DNA of 64,000 nucleotides from Nocardia terrae (lineage in GTDB: Bacteria; Actinomycetota; Actinomycetes; Mycobacteriales; Mycobacteriaceae). The stretch is taken from the NCBI RefSeq assembly GCF_009760405.1, contig NZ_WRPP01000009.1, positions 1 to 64,000 of the forward strand, in the 5' to 3' direction. The notes below the pieces were generated by a model. The model worked only from the letters and a program-made list of their open reading frames with translations. It made no database searches and was not told the origin of the DNA. The position numbers were made by a program, and so were the translations under genes. Of the stretch, positions 1 through 8,944 are shown one piece after another. Position 1 is the stretch's first letter, and the number at the start of each line of letters is the position of its first letter.

Positions 1-64
1 TGGTTTCGGTGAGCACGAGTGCGCTCTCTCGCCGATGAGCGACTGATTCCACGTCGGCCCTCAG

Positions 65-718
65 GTGGTGGTCGAATACGCTGGGCCGGTGTTGCACTCG
101 TCGTTGTCCTTCGCCGCGGTCGCCGGTCTGCTCACCCTGGTTCCGGGTCTGGATACCGCGCTGGTGCTGCGCGCGGCGGTGAGTCGTGGCCGCCGCCACG
201 CGTTCGCCTCTGCGATCGGGATCGGGTGCGGCACGCTGATTTGGGGTGTGGCCGCCGCCGCGGGGGTCTCGGTGCTGTTGACAGCATCGGCGCTCGCCTA
301 CACGGTGCTGAAGACTGTAGGGGCGATCTATCTGGTGTGGATGGGTATCACCATGATTCGAGATGGACTCCGACGCCCCGTGGCGAATCTGGAAGCCGCG
401 GTGGATGATTCACCGCGAAGCGTGTTCGGTGCGTGGGCGCGCGGGATGGGCACGAATCTGCTCAATCCGAAGGTCGGTGTGTTCTACGCTGCCATGCTGC
501 CGCAATTTCTGCCCGACGGCGTCCCGCACCTGCTGATGGGCAGCGTTCTCGCGGTGGTGCACAACGTGGAGGGCATGGTGTGGTTCACCGTCATCATCAG
601 TGTTGCGGGTGTGGCGAAGAGCTGGCTGAACCAACCGAGCGTGCGGCGCGTGATGGACTCGGTAACAGGAGTCGTATTGCTCGGGTTCGGCCTGAGGTTG
701 GCATCCAGTCACCGGTGA
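65..718 (+). CDS. LysE/RhtB family amino-acid exporter
   Basis: This 217-residue protein belongs to the LysE/RhtB family of inner-membrane exporters for amino acids and related small metabolites. The N-terminus carries the family hallmark LLTLVPGLDTALVLRAA (about residues 20-36), and the GTNLLNPKVGVFY stretch near residue 130 is the second typical motif. About six hydrophobic segments are visible, and the length is normal for the family. A GTG start at 65 places the first membrane segment correctly. It lies outside the left attachment site, so it is chromosomal and used to sit just downstream of the tRNA-Leu gene before the ICE inserted. The substrate cannot be read from sequence. Confidence 0.88.
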   Translation: MVVEYAGPVLHSSLSFAAVAGLLTLVPGLDTALVLRAAVSRGRRHAFASAIGIGCGTLIWGVAAAAGVSVLLTASALAYTVLKTVGAIYLVWMGITMIRDGLRRPVANLEAAVDDSPRSVFGAWARGMGTNLLNPKVGVFYAAMLPQFLPDGVPHLLMGSVLAVVHNVEGMVWFTVIISVAGVAKSWLNQPSVRRVMDSVTGVVLLGFGLRLASSHR

Positions 719-770
719 CGCTCGCGCCGAGTCGGTACCGGTGATCGGGCCTGGAGCGATCAGCAGGATG

Positions 771-803
771 CGTGAATTCCTTTGCTCTGCAAAGGGATTC
801 ACG
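771..803 (-). terminator. Hairpin, displaced terminator of tRNA-Leu
   Basis: Arms 771-785 and 789-803 match at 14 of 15 positions around a 3-base loop. In the uninterrupted chromosome this stem would lie directly downstream of the tRNA-Leu(GAG) gene whose body is now at 61635-61719, so it is probably that gene's original transcription terminator, stranded 61 kb away by integration. A similar hairpin stands at the same distance from the internal attachment site at 5728. Confidence 0.65.
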
Positions 804-810
804 CTTTGTG

Positions 811-844
811 GTGTCCGGAGGGGGACACGACCACTACGCACACG
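811..844. other. attL of the ICE
   Basis: The left junction. Bases 809-826 restore the tRNA-Leu 3' end including an encoded CCA (809-811 on the minus strand). Bases 823-844 are the right arm of the reconstructed attP: GGACAC, a 3-base spacer, then CACTACGCACACG. The left arm at 61618-61639 reads CGTGTGCGTAGTG, a 3-base spacer, then GTGTCC, which is the exact complement apart from the spacer. Bases to the left (790-810) match the flank of the second tRNA-Leu copy at 63956-63963. Confidence 0.85.
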
Positions 845-1000
845 CGTTCCACCGGCGGAAATGCATATTTGTCGGTCGATAATCGAACATACATTCGCAT
901 GTATTGGCATCTAGGAAATGGGCCTGTCGCCACCGACCTGCACGCGTCAAGATCGATATGTGATAGTTCCACGCCCCGCCTCCGACGACGGGTGACGACC

Positions 1001-1690
1001 ATGTCTGTACCAGCGGTTCCAGCATCGCCCACCTCGCCGACCGCGAGGCTCAGGCCCGTCGAGCATCCCGACCTCTCGCCGATCCTCACCCACTTCGTCA
1101 CCCGAGGCCGCCCCTCCAGCAAACACGTCCCTGCCAACATCCTTGCCATGACTCCCAAGGCCCGCCTCGAATCAATCCTATGGCAAGGCAGCATCTCCGC
1201 GTTCGTAACCTTCTCGGGCGGCAGCCCTGCCGTCTGCATGACCGAAACCAAATTTGACGGCCTTGAGTTCCTCATCCGCGATCGCGGCTACCAACCTTGG
1301 GGATTGATATTCGGCCGCCAGGCCGTCTATGACGCCGGGGGTGGCCCGGTCTGGTACACCCGCCCTGGCGAATACGCCCGACTCGATCCCACCCAGCGTT
1401 CTTGGGCCGTGCGACTTGACCCCGGCTCAGACTGGCTCGAAGAACGCGAATGGCGGATTCCCAGACCGCCCCGACCCGATAACCAGCCACCCACGGTTCC
1501 TCTCGCCAATCTTGGACTCGCCGGACTACTTGTCGCCGACCTCGACTGGAACTGCACCAGACTGTTCCCCTACGGCACCGATGACGGCCAGCCAGCGGGC
1601 TACTACCAGCCCTTGAACTTCCATGTCATACCGCGATTCTGGTGGAACCCAACCGCCCGGAAGCTCCAGCTCGTCAACGGCACGACCTAA
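1001..1690 (+). CDS. Putative AbiGi-like defence protein
   Basis: A 229-residue soluble protein. The open frame extends upstream through the attachment site, but the ATG at 1001 is the first sensible start. The central region (residues about 25-170) has an LTHF start, an ILWQG-type repeat helix, SAFVTFSGGSPAVCMTE, the YQPWGLIFGR strand and DWLEEREWRIP. This order resembles the AbiGi/DUF2971-type fold found in abortive-infection loci, a loose resemblance by eye. It is convergent with the 1727-4291 gene (36-base gap) and lies in the passenger segment between two att sites with two other defence-like genes. A role in phage exclusion is inferred from pattern and neighbours only. Confidence 0.5.
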   Translation: MSVPAVPASPTSPTARLRPVEHPDLSPILTHFVTRGRPSSKHVPANILAMTPKARLESILWQGSISAFVTFSGGSPAVCMTETKFDGLEFLIRDRGYQPWGLIFGRQAVYDAGGGPVWYTRPGEYARLDPTQRSWAVRLDPGSDWLEEREWRIPRPPRPDNQPPTVPLANLGLAGLLVADLDWNCTRLFPYGTDDGQPAGYYQPLNFHVIPRFWWNPTARKLQLVNGTT

Positions 1691-1726
1691 CTGGCCCGTG
1701 ACCTGAGCCGTCAGCCTTCCTTCATG

Positions 1727-4291
1727 TTAAGTGAGCCCAACGATCTTGAGGGTGTTGAGCAGTGCTGGATCCTCAACCGTGTGACCGTGCTCAAGGCTCT
1801 TGATCACCACCGTTGAGGTGGGAACTCTATCGACATGGAAGCTAGACCAAGTTCGGCATATCGGACAGTCGCGGCCGATCAAGTACGGTCGAAGAAGGTG
1901 CAGCCGCTGATCGGGTCCACGCAGATATAAGCTATCGATTTCCAAGTCGCCTTCATTGTGTTCGGCAGTGGTGATTGGTACAGCGGGATGGTCGCCCATC
2001 AACTCGCGGTACTCCACACGGGATATCTTAGTTAATGTGTCGCGTCGTACGGTAGTGACCTGCACAAGCGGCCAGTCAGTCAGGAACCTGGCCGCCTCAA
2101 TTACTACATTCAGGTCCCGCGTGGCGTCCCGAATGGCGTCTGGCAGGGCGATCAGGTCAACGTGACGCATATGGGCTTGGTCATTTCTTCGAGCGGTAAG
2201 GCGTTGACGCGCCTTCTCAACCACACTATTCGCGAGTAGACCGCGCAGGTCACTTAGCGGGTGGGTTGTTGGCAAGGACCGAAACTGTTTGCTCGTAGCA
2301 GTTTCGGTCAAAATTGCTATCCATTCACCCAGGCCAGGCCCACTGCGACCTCTTTGCAGCTTTGTCTGGAGCTCTTTGGCCGCTCCAAGGTGTATCCCTG
2401 CCTCTCTTGCGAGAGCGAGGGTGACCAGTGCCGCGTAGCACAGCAGAATCTCGGTTACGTCGAGAATCGCTCCGTAGGCTTCGCGGGATGGTCCTGCGCT
2501 TTGGAGTGCGTGTGCCGTCCTCCATCGCGCGGCGATCGGATATGGAAAGCGCGTCCGAACGGTATGTCCAAGATCATCCAGAAGGGCGGCCGCCTCTACC
2601 CTTAGGCGAAGCGTTCGTCCAGAATCGATGACGCGAGCTCGCGCAACCGCCGGTGTTTGGTCCAGGAATACCGAGTCGAGGATCTCATCAGCTTGCGTCT
2701 GCCATTGGCGAAGGCGGATTTTCGCGGCCTCCAATTCCTCTAATGCATCTGCGAGGGCTTGATCTGGCTGTGGAACCACTAACTGATCCAGCGCTTTCCT
2801 GTCGACCAATACCGAGTCACGCATTCGGCTTACCGTGCCGTCTAACAGAATCTGGGCGACAGGGGTACGAAGAAATCTCAAGGCAAATCCTAGTTCCCGC
2901 GCCGAGCGGTTATCGCGCGGCCGCAAGACCAGGAGTGAATCGGCAGCAACCGCAGGCAGGTCGCACTGGCGGACGGCAGCCAGAATCATTCCGCCAGATG
3001 CGCTGGGTCGGTAAATTCGCCGTACAAGAACATCGCCCAACCTTAGTTGGAACTGCTCCGGCGGTCGCGCCCACACGGTGTCGTCGTCCGGTGAGGCTAT
3101 CGCGCCTTCCCTGTCGACGTCTCTGCCGACCAAGACCCGCAGTGCACCAGGGTCATCCGCGCCACACTGCCACTCTGCTTTCAGCTTCATACGCTGAATT
3201 GTCTTTGGGAATTCATATAGCTGCCCCAGAGGTACGGCGTCGCCGAACTCTGAGAGGCTTTGCCGTAGAGCTGAAATGGCCGGGTTCGTGATATCGAATC
3301 TGAGGCCAATATTAGATTCGGGCAGCCCGTGAAGCACATACCCGTACTCGGTAGTGCCCCCACCCTGCCGCAGCAGTCGTACAAAGTCTGCCGTTATGGA
3401 TTCAGCGGTGAGTCCGGCCTGGATCCGGAACATCCTTATCGGAGCCGATATTTCGGCCTTGCATCGTAGAACCACGGCACTGACAGACCCACTTGTACCG
3501 GGTCGAGGAAGATCGATCTCTGCTGCCTCGACTACCGCAACTACGTCCCATCGCGCGAGGACTGTCTCGCGCATGGTCTCCAAGTTTGGGGAACCAAACC
3601 CCCAAAGAGGAAGGACTACCGCCACGACCGACTCAGCCGAGTACGGCGCAAGTTCTTGAAGTGCGTGCTCGAATCCCGGCCGGCGGGACTCGGCTGGTCG
3701 GTCAAGAGCACTCGATGACGTACCCCCGCGACCCCAAATGGGTGCCCACACAACAGGGGTGCTCGCCTCGATCAGAGCAGACAACCTCGCGAGGGCAACG
3801 TCTGGTGTAGCGACACTGACTGTCACCCCGCTGAAAGCTGGCACTGGCCCATCGCCCGGATTGACCTCGACCAGGACACTCGGCTCATTGTCGCAAGACC
3901 GCCGCACGGCCAGTCCCAAGAGTCGGAGCAACAATCCGAACCGACTGTTGGAATCCGCGTGTTCTGCGTCCACCAAGCTTCCCCCCTCCATCGCAGATCT
4001 CAAGCCTTGCAGCATCACTACATCAGGCACAACTTCTTTCGAAGAACTGAGCATGCCACCGACATTGGGTGGTACGTGTCGATCCATAGGAACGAACTGG
4101 CCGCACGCCGGATTACCCCGGTCACCGCTACGCGGAATGGATCCTCCTCGATCCGGTCGGAGACCACGTCGACGCGGGTACGCCTGATCCGCGACCAGAT
4201 CGAGGACAAGGTCCGCCACCTGCTCACTGAACTTGATGTCTCCATCACCAATAGCGCTTGGCACCAACAGCCCGAGATCGGCTCGGGTCAT
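1727..4291 (-). CDS. HsdM-like/HsdS-like/HEPN fusion protein
   Basis: An 854-residue protein in three parts. Residues about 190-290 (VVAVVLPLWGFGSP through SAVVLRCK) resemble the C-terminal strands of a type I N6-adenine methyltransferase, but no FxGxG SAM loop or NPPF/Y catalytic motif is visible. Residues about 370-560 resemble an HsdS target-recognition domain (GDVLVRRIYRP, LVVPQPDQA) followed by a coiled coil. The C-terminal third is helical and holds RNDQAH (near residue 700), the R-x4-H signature of HEPN RNases, then a CPIC pair near the end. It is the second gene of a minus-strand operon, 38 bases after the AbiTii-like gene. A DNA-recognition module steering an RNase-like effector is the inferred arrangement. 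Family placement is uncertain. Confidence 0.55.
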   Translation of the reverse strand: MTRADLGLLVPSAIGDGDIKFSEQVADLVLDLVADQAYPRRRGLRPDRGGSIPRSGDRGNPACGQFVPMDRHVPPNVGGMLSSSKEVVPDVVMLQGLRSAMEGGSLVDAEHADSNSRFGLLLRLLGLAVRRSCDNEPSVLVEVNPGDGPVPAFSGVTVSVATPDVALARLSALIEASTPVVWAPIWGRGGTSSSALDRPAESRRPGFEHALQELAPYSAESVVAVVLPLWGFGSPNLETMRETVLARWDVVAVVEAAEIDLPRPGTSGSVSAVVLRCKAEISAPIRMFRIQAGLTAESITADFVRLLRQGGGTTEYGYVLHGLPESNIGLRFDITNPAISALRQSLSEFGDAVPLGQLYEFPKTIQRMKLKAEWQCGADDPGALRVLVGRDVDREGAIASPDDDTVWARPPEQFQLRLGDVLVRRIYRPSASGGMILAAVRQCDLPAVAADSLLVLRPRDNRSARELGFALRFLRTPVAQILLDGTVSRMRDSVLVDRKALDQLVVPQPDQALADALEELEAAKIRLRQWQTQADEILDSVFLDQTPAVARARVIDSGRTLRLRVEAAALLDDLGHTVRTRFPYPIAARWRTAHALQSAGPSREAYGAILDVTEILLCYAALVTLALAREAGIHLGAAKELQTKLQRGRSGPGLGEWIAILTETATSKQFRSLPTTHPLSDLRGLLANSVVEKARQRLTARRNDQAHMRHVDLIALPDAIRDATRDLNVVIEAARFLTDWPLVQVTTVRRDTLTKISRVEYRELMGDHPAVPITTAEHNEGDLEIDSLYLRGPDQRLHLLRPYLIGRDCPICRTWSSFHVDRVPTSTVVIKSLEHGHTVEDPALLNTLKIVGLT

Positions 4292-4329
4292 CGGTCAAGC
4301 AGCAGCTCGGAACGATCCGAGGAGCAACG

Positions 4330-5385
4330 TCAGGAGGATGCGGGTTCGTCTCGTGTCAGATACGACGTGCCCTCGGCGATGCTCAGTAAGTCGCCGGCCA
4401 GCAGGTAGGTCTGCGCGACGCAAGTGCGTGCTTCTTCGAGTGTCGTCTCCGCGTGTACGCCTTTGCTCGCCAAGGCGTCCAGGGCATTGAGCCGGGAACC
4501 GAACTCCGCGAGCGCCGATCGTAGAACCGGACCGTTCTTGTGCTTGCCAACTTGCTCGGACACATACTGGACCAGGCGATTTCGGTACGCATCGTCCGAC
4601 ATTTCACGGTCGACGCCATCCAAGCCGGTCACCTTTGTACCTGTCGGCGGATACAGTGCGTCGGCCAACGACTTGATCATTCGTCGACACGAGGTCAGTG
4701 CGTGCGAGATGCCCTCGGGGCTACCGTCTGCGATACGGTCTTGTGCCGCAACGAACTTGGTTGCGGCATCCGGTGCGTATTTCGCCAGCAGGCCGTTGAT
4801 ATGGATCTGAATCTGATCGAAGTAACTGGATTCGGCAGCCCCCGACTGGAGTTCGGACTCGGTCTTCACAAGGTAGACGTGCACTCCCTGTCGGACCCGG
4901 GAGATGATGCGACGCAACTCGTCGAGCTGCGGAATCAGCTTGGCCCGTGCAGCATCACTTTCCCTGCTGAAGAAATATGTGTCCGCACCGTTGAGGTTGG
5001 TGGGAAGAACCTCGTAGCCTGCGTAGACCCGCTCGATCTGCGCCAACGACGCCTCCAGCTGGTCGATGGAGGAGCCGTTGGTGTCGCCGCTGGCCATCTT
5101 GCGGGTCGCGAAGTAGTTCTCGCACTGGCGAATGTACTCCTGCTGGCCTTCCTCTGGGCCGATCAGTGCGTGCAGTTTCGACTTCACCTCAAGCAGCTCG
5201 TCGCGTGAATTGCCAGACCCAACATCACTTAGTTGCAGTAGTAGCCAAGCCTGCACACGAAAGTCATGCCGCAGTACTGCGATCCGGTGAGCCTGCCGCA
5301 CGACAGCGGCGGTGCCGCGGTTCGGGTCTTCGAACTCATCCAATGCCTTGCGGGTCAGCAAGAGGATCTGTTCCACGTTGGTCAC
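4330..5385 (-). CDS. AbiTii-like abortive infection protein
   Basis: A 351-residue protein starting at a GTG (5385). The N-terminus (about residues 4-60, ending QAWLLLQLSDV) resembles the AbiTii domain. The C-terminal half carries SCRRMIKSLADALYPP, DAYRNRLVQYV and SKGVHAETTLEEARTCV, a helical block recurrent in bacterial proteins of suspected abortive-infection or HEPN type. No enzyme motif is obvious. It is the first gene of a two-gene minus-strand operon with the HEPN fusion protein. I infer that the two work together, with this gene as sensor or partner. Confidence 0.55.
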   Translation of the reverse strand: MTNVEQILLLTRKALDEFEDPNRGTAAVVRQAHRIAVLRHDFRVQAWLLLQLSDVGSGNSRDELLEVKSKLHALIGPEEGQQEYIRQCENYFATRKMASGDTNGSSIDQLEASLAQIERVYAGYEVLPTNLNGADTYFFSRESDAARAKLIPQLDELRRIISRVRQGVHVYLVKTESELQSGAAESSYFDQIQIHINGLLAKYAPDAATKFVAAQDRIADGSPEGISHALTSCRRMIKSLADALYPPTGTKVTGLDGVDREMSDDAYRNRLVQYVSEQVGKHKNGPVLRSALAEFGSRLNALDALASKGVHAETTLEEARTCVAQTYLLAGDLLSIAEGTSYLTRDEPASS

Positions 5386-5688
5386 CGGCGCAGTGTACGG
5401 ACCACCACCGACACCTCGGGCTGGGCAATCCAGTCCTGGCCACCGAAGACCAGGTCACCGTGATCGATGGTCTGCTCGCGGTGGCAGTGCTGCGTGGGCG
5501 GGTATTCGCCAGATAGCTGGATCGGCCGGTGGTCGGCCAATCACCTGGCGGGGGCTGTACTCGTGCTCTACGCGCTGCATGGGATGAAAGAGATCTTCTT
5601 CAGCGAGCACTGACCGCCAACGAACGTCGACCGGACGAGCCAGCTCGCGAAGCCCGTGGGGTACAAAGCGGGCCCAAAATAAGATCGT

Positions 5689-5719
5689 GCGAATCCGTTT
5701 GCAGCCCAAATGGATTCGC
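5689..5719. terminator. Hairpin next to internal att site
   Basis: Arms 5689-5702 and 5706-5719 pair at 12 of 14 positions. The hairpin lies the same distance left of the internal att core as the 771-803 hairpin lies left of attL, and the bases between hairpin and core are alike. This marks 5728-5760 as an attL-type junction that once abutted a tRNA-Leu 3' flank, not as a random partial repeat. Confidence 0.55.
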
Positions 5720-5727
5720 GCTTCACT

Positions 5728-5760
5728 GTGCCCGGAGGGGACATGACCACTACGCACACG
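5728..5760. other. Internal attL-like site
   Basis: The site reads GTGCCCGGAGGGGAC, one substitution and one deleted G relative to the 16-bp core at 811. It is followed by ATGAC and the exact 13-base arm CACTACGCACACG found at 832-844, and similarity continues for about 40 bases beyond. The C-for-T change would suit the acceptor stem of a slightly different tRNA-Leu. The surrounding 5386-6156 stretch contains no other convincing gene. The site divides the element into a passenger segment to the left and the ICE with integrase to the right. Confidence 0.7.
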
Positions 5761-6156
5761 CATTCCACCGGCAAAGATCGATATTTGGTGGGTAATCGTC
5801 AACGTGACATTGACGAAGCGTCCTGGATGTCACCGTCACTGGCGTGTAGTACCCCTTGTCGCGGGACGCACAAGCAGGCACCATGGTCGGGTGGGCCGTC
5901 CAGGAGGGCCTTTCTCGGCGCTACACCGCCCCTAGGTAGTCGCCATCAGAGATGAAGAAGCTGCGGCTGGTTCCGGGACGCGCGTTCGATCACTGCTGAC
6001 CGCCCAAGGCATGGGCGTGCTTACTCGTGTTCGAGCATTTCGGGCGGTGGTGCTCGGGGACGGATGGAGATGGCAGCTGGTGGCAGTTTCGGAGCTCGAG
6101 CTCGAACGTACTGCAAGTGCACTGGTGAATCGCTGCAGTACGTGAAGACCGAACTC

Positions 6157-7125
6157 ATGATCGATCCTAGGAAACCCATCCCGGCGGCGTCGGACCATCA
6201 AGCGCAGCTCGAGGCGATGGTGCTGCGGCAGCTGGCTGACCGTCGGCTCAGGTCTCCCCACCCCTTCGGTATCGCCCGAGTGCGACTCCTTGCCGACAAC
6301 ACGCCCATCATCCATCTCGACAGTCATGGATGGGCGTTCGAGAAAAAGTACTCGTCTCGGCTGACCGTGTCCGAAACTGTGCTGCCGCACGCGCAGCTCG
6401 ATGTGGAGGAGGTATACGGCGCGATCGGGTTGCGTGTCACCGCGGCCGATGAGCGAGACATGATCGTCCAGCTCCTCGGCACCAACGCGAAGGTCATTCT
6501 CAGAACCAAAGAACGCACTGCATGGACCGAGTACCTGCGAATTCGTCGAGAGAAGCTCTTTCATGAACACGGATGCATTCCCTTATGGGAAGAGCCATCA
6601 CTGACCGCTCATGAGCGTCGGCATCTGGACCGGCACGGCCGGCACCCGGCCGAGACCGACATGGCCTGGCTTGGATCGGCTCTGTTGCGGCGAATCGCAG
6701 TTCTTCGGACGTTCGGTAATGCCTACTCGTTTCGGCTCTGGACAAACTTTGAGGATTGGGTCATCGAGACCAGCACCCGCCGCGATGTGCCGCTTAACCA
6801 TTCGGAGCTAATGGCTTGGTTTACCGATCCACGCTGGGGGGCAGAGCTGAGGTTGCAGAGCGAGCATTGTGAATGTCGCGCGGATAGCTTGTTCGATACA
6901 TGCTGCCGGTTCAACCTCGCTCACAAGGGAGGTGAACCTGGCGGTCTACAGATGCGGTTCCATCACGAACGTCACTCCGACACAATCGATTACCGCCAGG
7001 AGTTAGAGGCAGTGGGTACCGAAGCGAAATGGCTTGACAGGGTCTTGCCTCTTGAAGCAGGGGCGGATGGAATCGAAACTCCTGCACTGAAAGAGCTCCG
7101 CAGAAGGTACTTCGCCCGACAGTAG
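6157..7125 (+). CDS. Hypothetical protein, first gene right of internal att
   Basis: A protein of about 322 residues if the ATG at 6157 is used; an ATG at 6064 would add 31 residues that look like non-coding translation. I do not recognise the family. It is soluble and rich in His, Arg and Trp. A Cys cluster (CECRADSLFDTCC, two thirds of the way in) could bind a metal, and an H-rich stretch GLQMRFHHERHSD follows. No membrane segment or signal peptide. The next genes downstream are on the opposite strand, so it stands alone. Confidence 0.55.
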   Translation: MIDPRKPIPAASDHQAQLEAMVLRQLADRRLRSPHPFGIARVRLLADNTPIIHLDSHGWAFEKKYSSRLTVSETVLPHAQLDVEEVYGAIGLRVTAADERDMIVQLLGTNAKVILRTKERTAWTEYLRIRREKLFHEHGCIPLWEEPSLTAHERRHLDRHGRHPAETDMAWLGSALLRRIAVLRTFGNAYSFRLWTNFEDWVIETSTRRDVPLNHSELMAWFTDPRWGAELRLQSEHCECRADSLFDTCCRFNLAHKGGEPGGLQMRFHHERHSDTIDYRQELEAVGTEAKWLDRVLPLEAGADGIETPALKELRRRYFARQ

Positions 7126-7169
7126 CCAGGCCTGCCAGGACTCAGAGGTCCGGCAGGCCCCCACCTCGA

Positions 7170-7433
7170 TCAGGGGCGGTGCCCGCAGTTACGGATGGTT
7201 TTCACCAGCCGCTGTGCGGACACCGCCGTGGCTCCGGTGATCGCTAGCGTGCCCGGCGCGCCGACGGTCAGGAAGAGAACCAGTAGTACTCCGGCCAGAC
7301 CGGTCAGCGCCAGAAGCAGGCAGCCAACGCCGGTAATCATTAGAAGCGCCACTCGCCGAGACCGTTCACCACTATCGAGAGTCCGATCGATGAGGGCCGC
7401 ATAGATCAGCGTGGGCGTTGCGGCTCTACGCAT
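7170..7433 (-). CDS. Small two-helix membrane protein
   Basis: An 87-residue protein with two adjacent hydrophobic segments (around residues 30-52 and 54-72) and a basic tail. The start at 7433 is preferred over 7460 because GAGGAGG sits at ideal spacing before it. The start overlaps the end of the upstream 7426-8499 gene by 8 bases, so translation is probably coupled. Function unknown; likely a membrane partner of the upstream protein. Confidence 0.6.
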   Translation of the reverse strand: MRRAATPTLIYAALIDRTLDSGERSRRVALLMITGVGCLLLALTGLAGVLLVLFLTVGAPGTLAITGATAVSAQRLVKTIRNCGHRP

Positions 7434-8499
7434 CGGGCGAACCTCCTCGGAGGCTTTCACCGGTCTTGGGGCCGTGATCGTCCATCGTCGCTGTGTCCGT
7501 TAGTAAATCGCGATCTTCGTCGTCGCGGTTCCGGAGCGTGCGGATCTGGACAGCGGGTTGCTGGATCGTGCGTGAGCTGCCGCCCCTAAAGTCAGCGAGA
7601 TTCGCTGCACGATCGACAATTACGCGGTTCTTGGTGTTGATCGAGAACCGATCCAGATCAAGTCCTAGGTACGGGGTGGCGAGGTATTGGAGCACTTCCT
7701 CTGCTGGCCGTCCTAGATCGATCTCCAATGCGATTATGGCTCGGCGCGACTGCCAGACGTCGATCGCGAAGGCATCCTTGAAAAGGCCGTAGCGGCGGAG
7801 TACCGCGCTGCCTAGAGCCACATTCGGCTCGGGCGGATAATCCCAATACAATACCTCGATCTGGTCCAGTGCTGGTGAGCGCGTCAGAATCGGGTCAAGA
7901 CATCGTCCGATACTGACAGTTTCCTCGTAGTCTTCTCCGCGAATCTTGGACCATATTCTCCGCCACCTACGCTTGCCTATTCCTTGGAGAATGACACAAG
8001 CATCGGTCAGACGACCTGAACTATCGAGCAGGTGCATTTGGAGGTCGTCCTTGCGTGGCGTGAACCGCACTCCCGGTATTCCGAGGTAGTCGCCATTGGT
8101 CTCGGGAACCGGCAGTAGTGCCCGTAAGAAGCGGTCGACCGTCTCCTCTGCTACATGGATAACCAAACCGCCACGACGAGGACTGACCATTCGAAATACC
8201 TTGTGCCCGTTGTATGGCTCATGGGAAACCATCGGCGCACATTCCCGAATCCGAAGGAGCAGTGAAGTTTCCAAACGCTGCTGAAACCGAGATGGAGCGT
8301 CCGGCAACAGAGCCGACCGGAGTGCGCCGGAGGTCTCGGTCGCGCACTGCCCTGATGCGATTTGACGAAAGAGCTCTGCAGACGTCGAACCAATCGGCAA
8401 CGATCGAAGGCCACCGTGCACAAGAGCGCTTGCTAGTTGATAGCTCTCGCCAGTCAGGAAGCAACGAAGCTCGATGATCTGCTTGAGAGGGTCACCCAC
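7426..8499 (-). CDS. Hypothetical protein upstream of coupled membrane protein
   Basis: A 357-residue soluble protein I cannot assign. Residues 1-80 are helical; the middle (about 95-200) alternates strands, with RGGLVIHVAEETVDRFL and GVRFTPRKDDLQMHLLD; the C-terminal 60 residues are hydrophilic and probably disordered. No catalytic motif stands out. The stop overlaps the start of the small membrane protein at 7433, forming a two-gene minus-strand unit. Confidence 0.6.
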   Translation of the reverse strand: MGDPLKQIIELRCFLTGESYQLASALVHGGLRSLPIGSTSAELFRQIASGQCATETSGALRSALLPDAPSRFQQRLETSLLLRIRECAPMVSHEPYNGHKVFRMVSPRRGGLVIHVAEETVDRFLRALLPVPETNGDYLGIPGVRFTPRKDDLQMHLLDSSGRLTDACVILQGIGKRRWRRIWSKIRGEDYEETVSIGRCLDPILTRSPALDQIEVLYWDYPPEPNVALGSAVLRRYGLFKDAFAIDVWQSRRAIIALEIDLGRPAEEVLQYLATPYLGLDLDRFSINTKNRVIVDRAANLADFRGGSSRTIQQPAVQIRTLRNRDDEDRDLLTDTATMDDHGPKTGESLRGGSPDA

Positions 8500-8944
8500 G
8501 ACTCAGCCTTCCTCCTCGGCCGCCCGGTCCGGCGAGAAGAACCTAGTCAGGGTTCCGCAGCTGGTGTCGATCATGGTTTACAAGCGTGGTGAGCCGTTGC
8601 TCATTCAGTGGCCCTGTCGTCCTGCAACCGGGTGGACGACGCCAACATTGCCTCCACAAGCAGCGCTCAGCATAGCTTGTCGAAAGCCCTTCGGGCAAAG
8701 GGGTTCCGCGGTCGGAGAAGCAGGCTCGCAGCGGCGACCCGCCTCTAGGTCCCCGAGTTGGCCAGCGAAGTGTGGAACTTGACACCAACCCGGGCGCGGC
8801 GGTCAATGATGTGTTCAACGGTCGGATCGGGATGTTCCCGCGCGGACCGAAGTCTGTGAGCTTCACCAACCCGTTCAGCGGCACCGCCGAACGGAAATCG
8901 GTTCAGTGTCAAGAAGATACACAGCCGGATAGTGGGGAAAGCAC
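8500..8944. other. Non-coding stretch with possible gene debris
   Basis: This divergent gap has no convincing intact gene. In the plus frame near 8650-8700 a short stretch translates as SLSKALRAKGFR, which resembles the SKxLxxxGFxF motif of 3-methyladenine DNA glycosylase I (Tag), but the flanks do not continue the family. It may be a remnant. The last 15 bases hold the ribosome site (GGGGA) of the 8945 gene. Confidence 0.3.

Noticed and set aside
811..844. Left core as an accidental tRNA-like match
   Set aside because: Besides 16 identical core bases it has the complementary 13-base arm and the restored CCA with matching flank, which chance would not give.
5529..5795. Small plus-strand frame across the internal att site
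   Set aside because: Its end mimics the circle-form integrase tail (GHDHYAHAFHR) only because it reads the att arm; no start or homology supports a gene.
8640..8720. Tag DNA glycosylase pseudogene
   Set aside because: Only a 12-residue match (SLSKALRAKGFR) without flanking family motifs; recorded as a possible remnant, not called.
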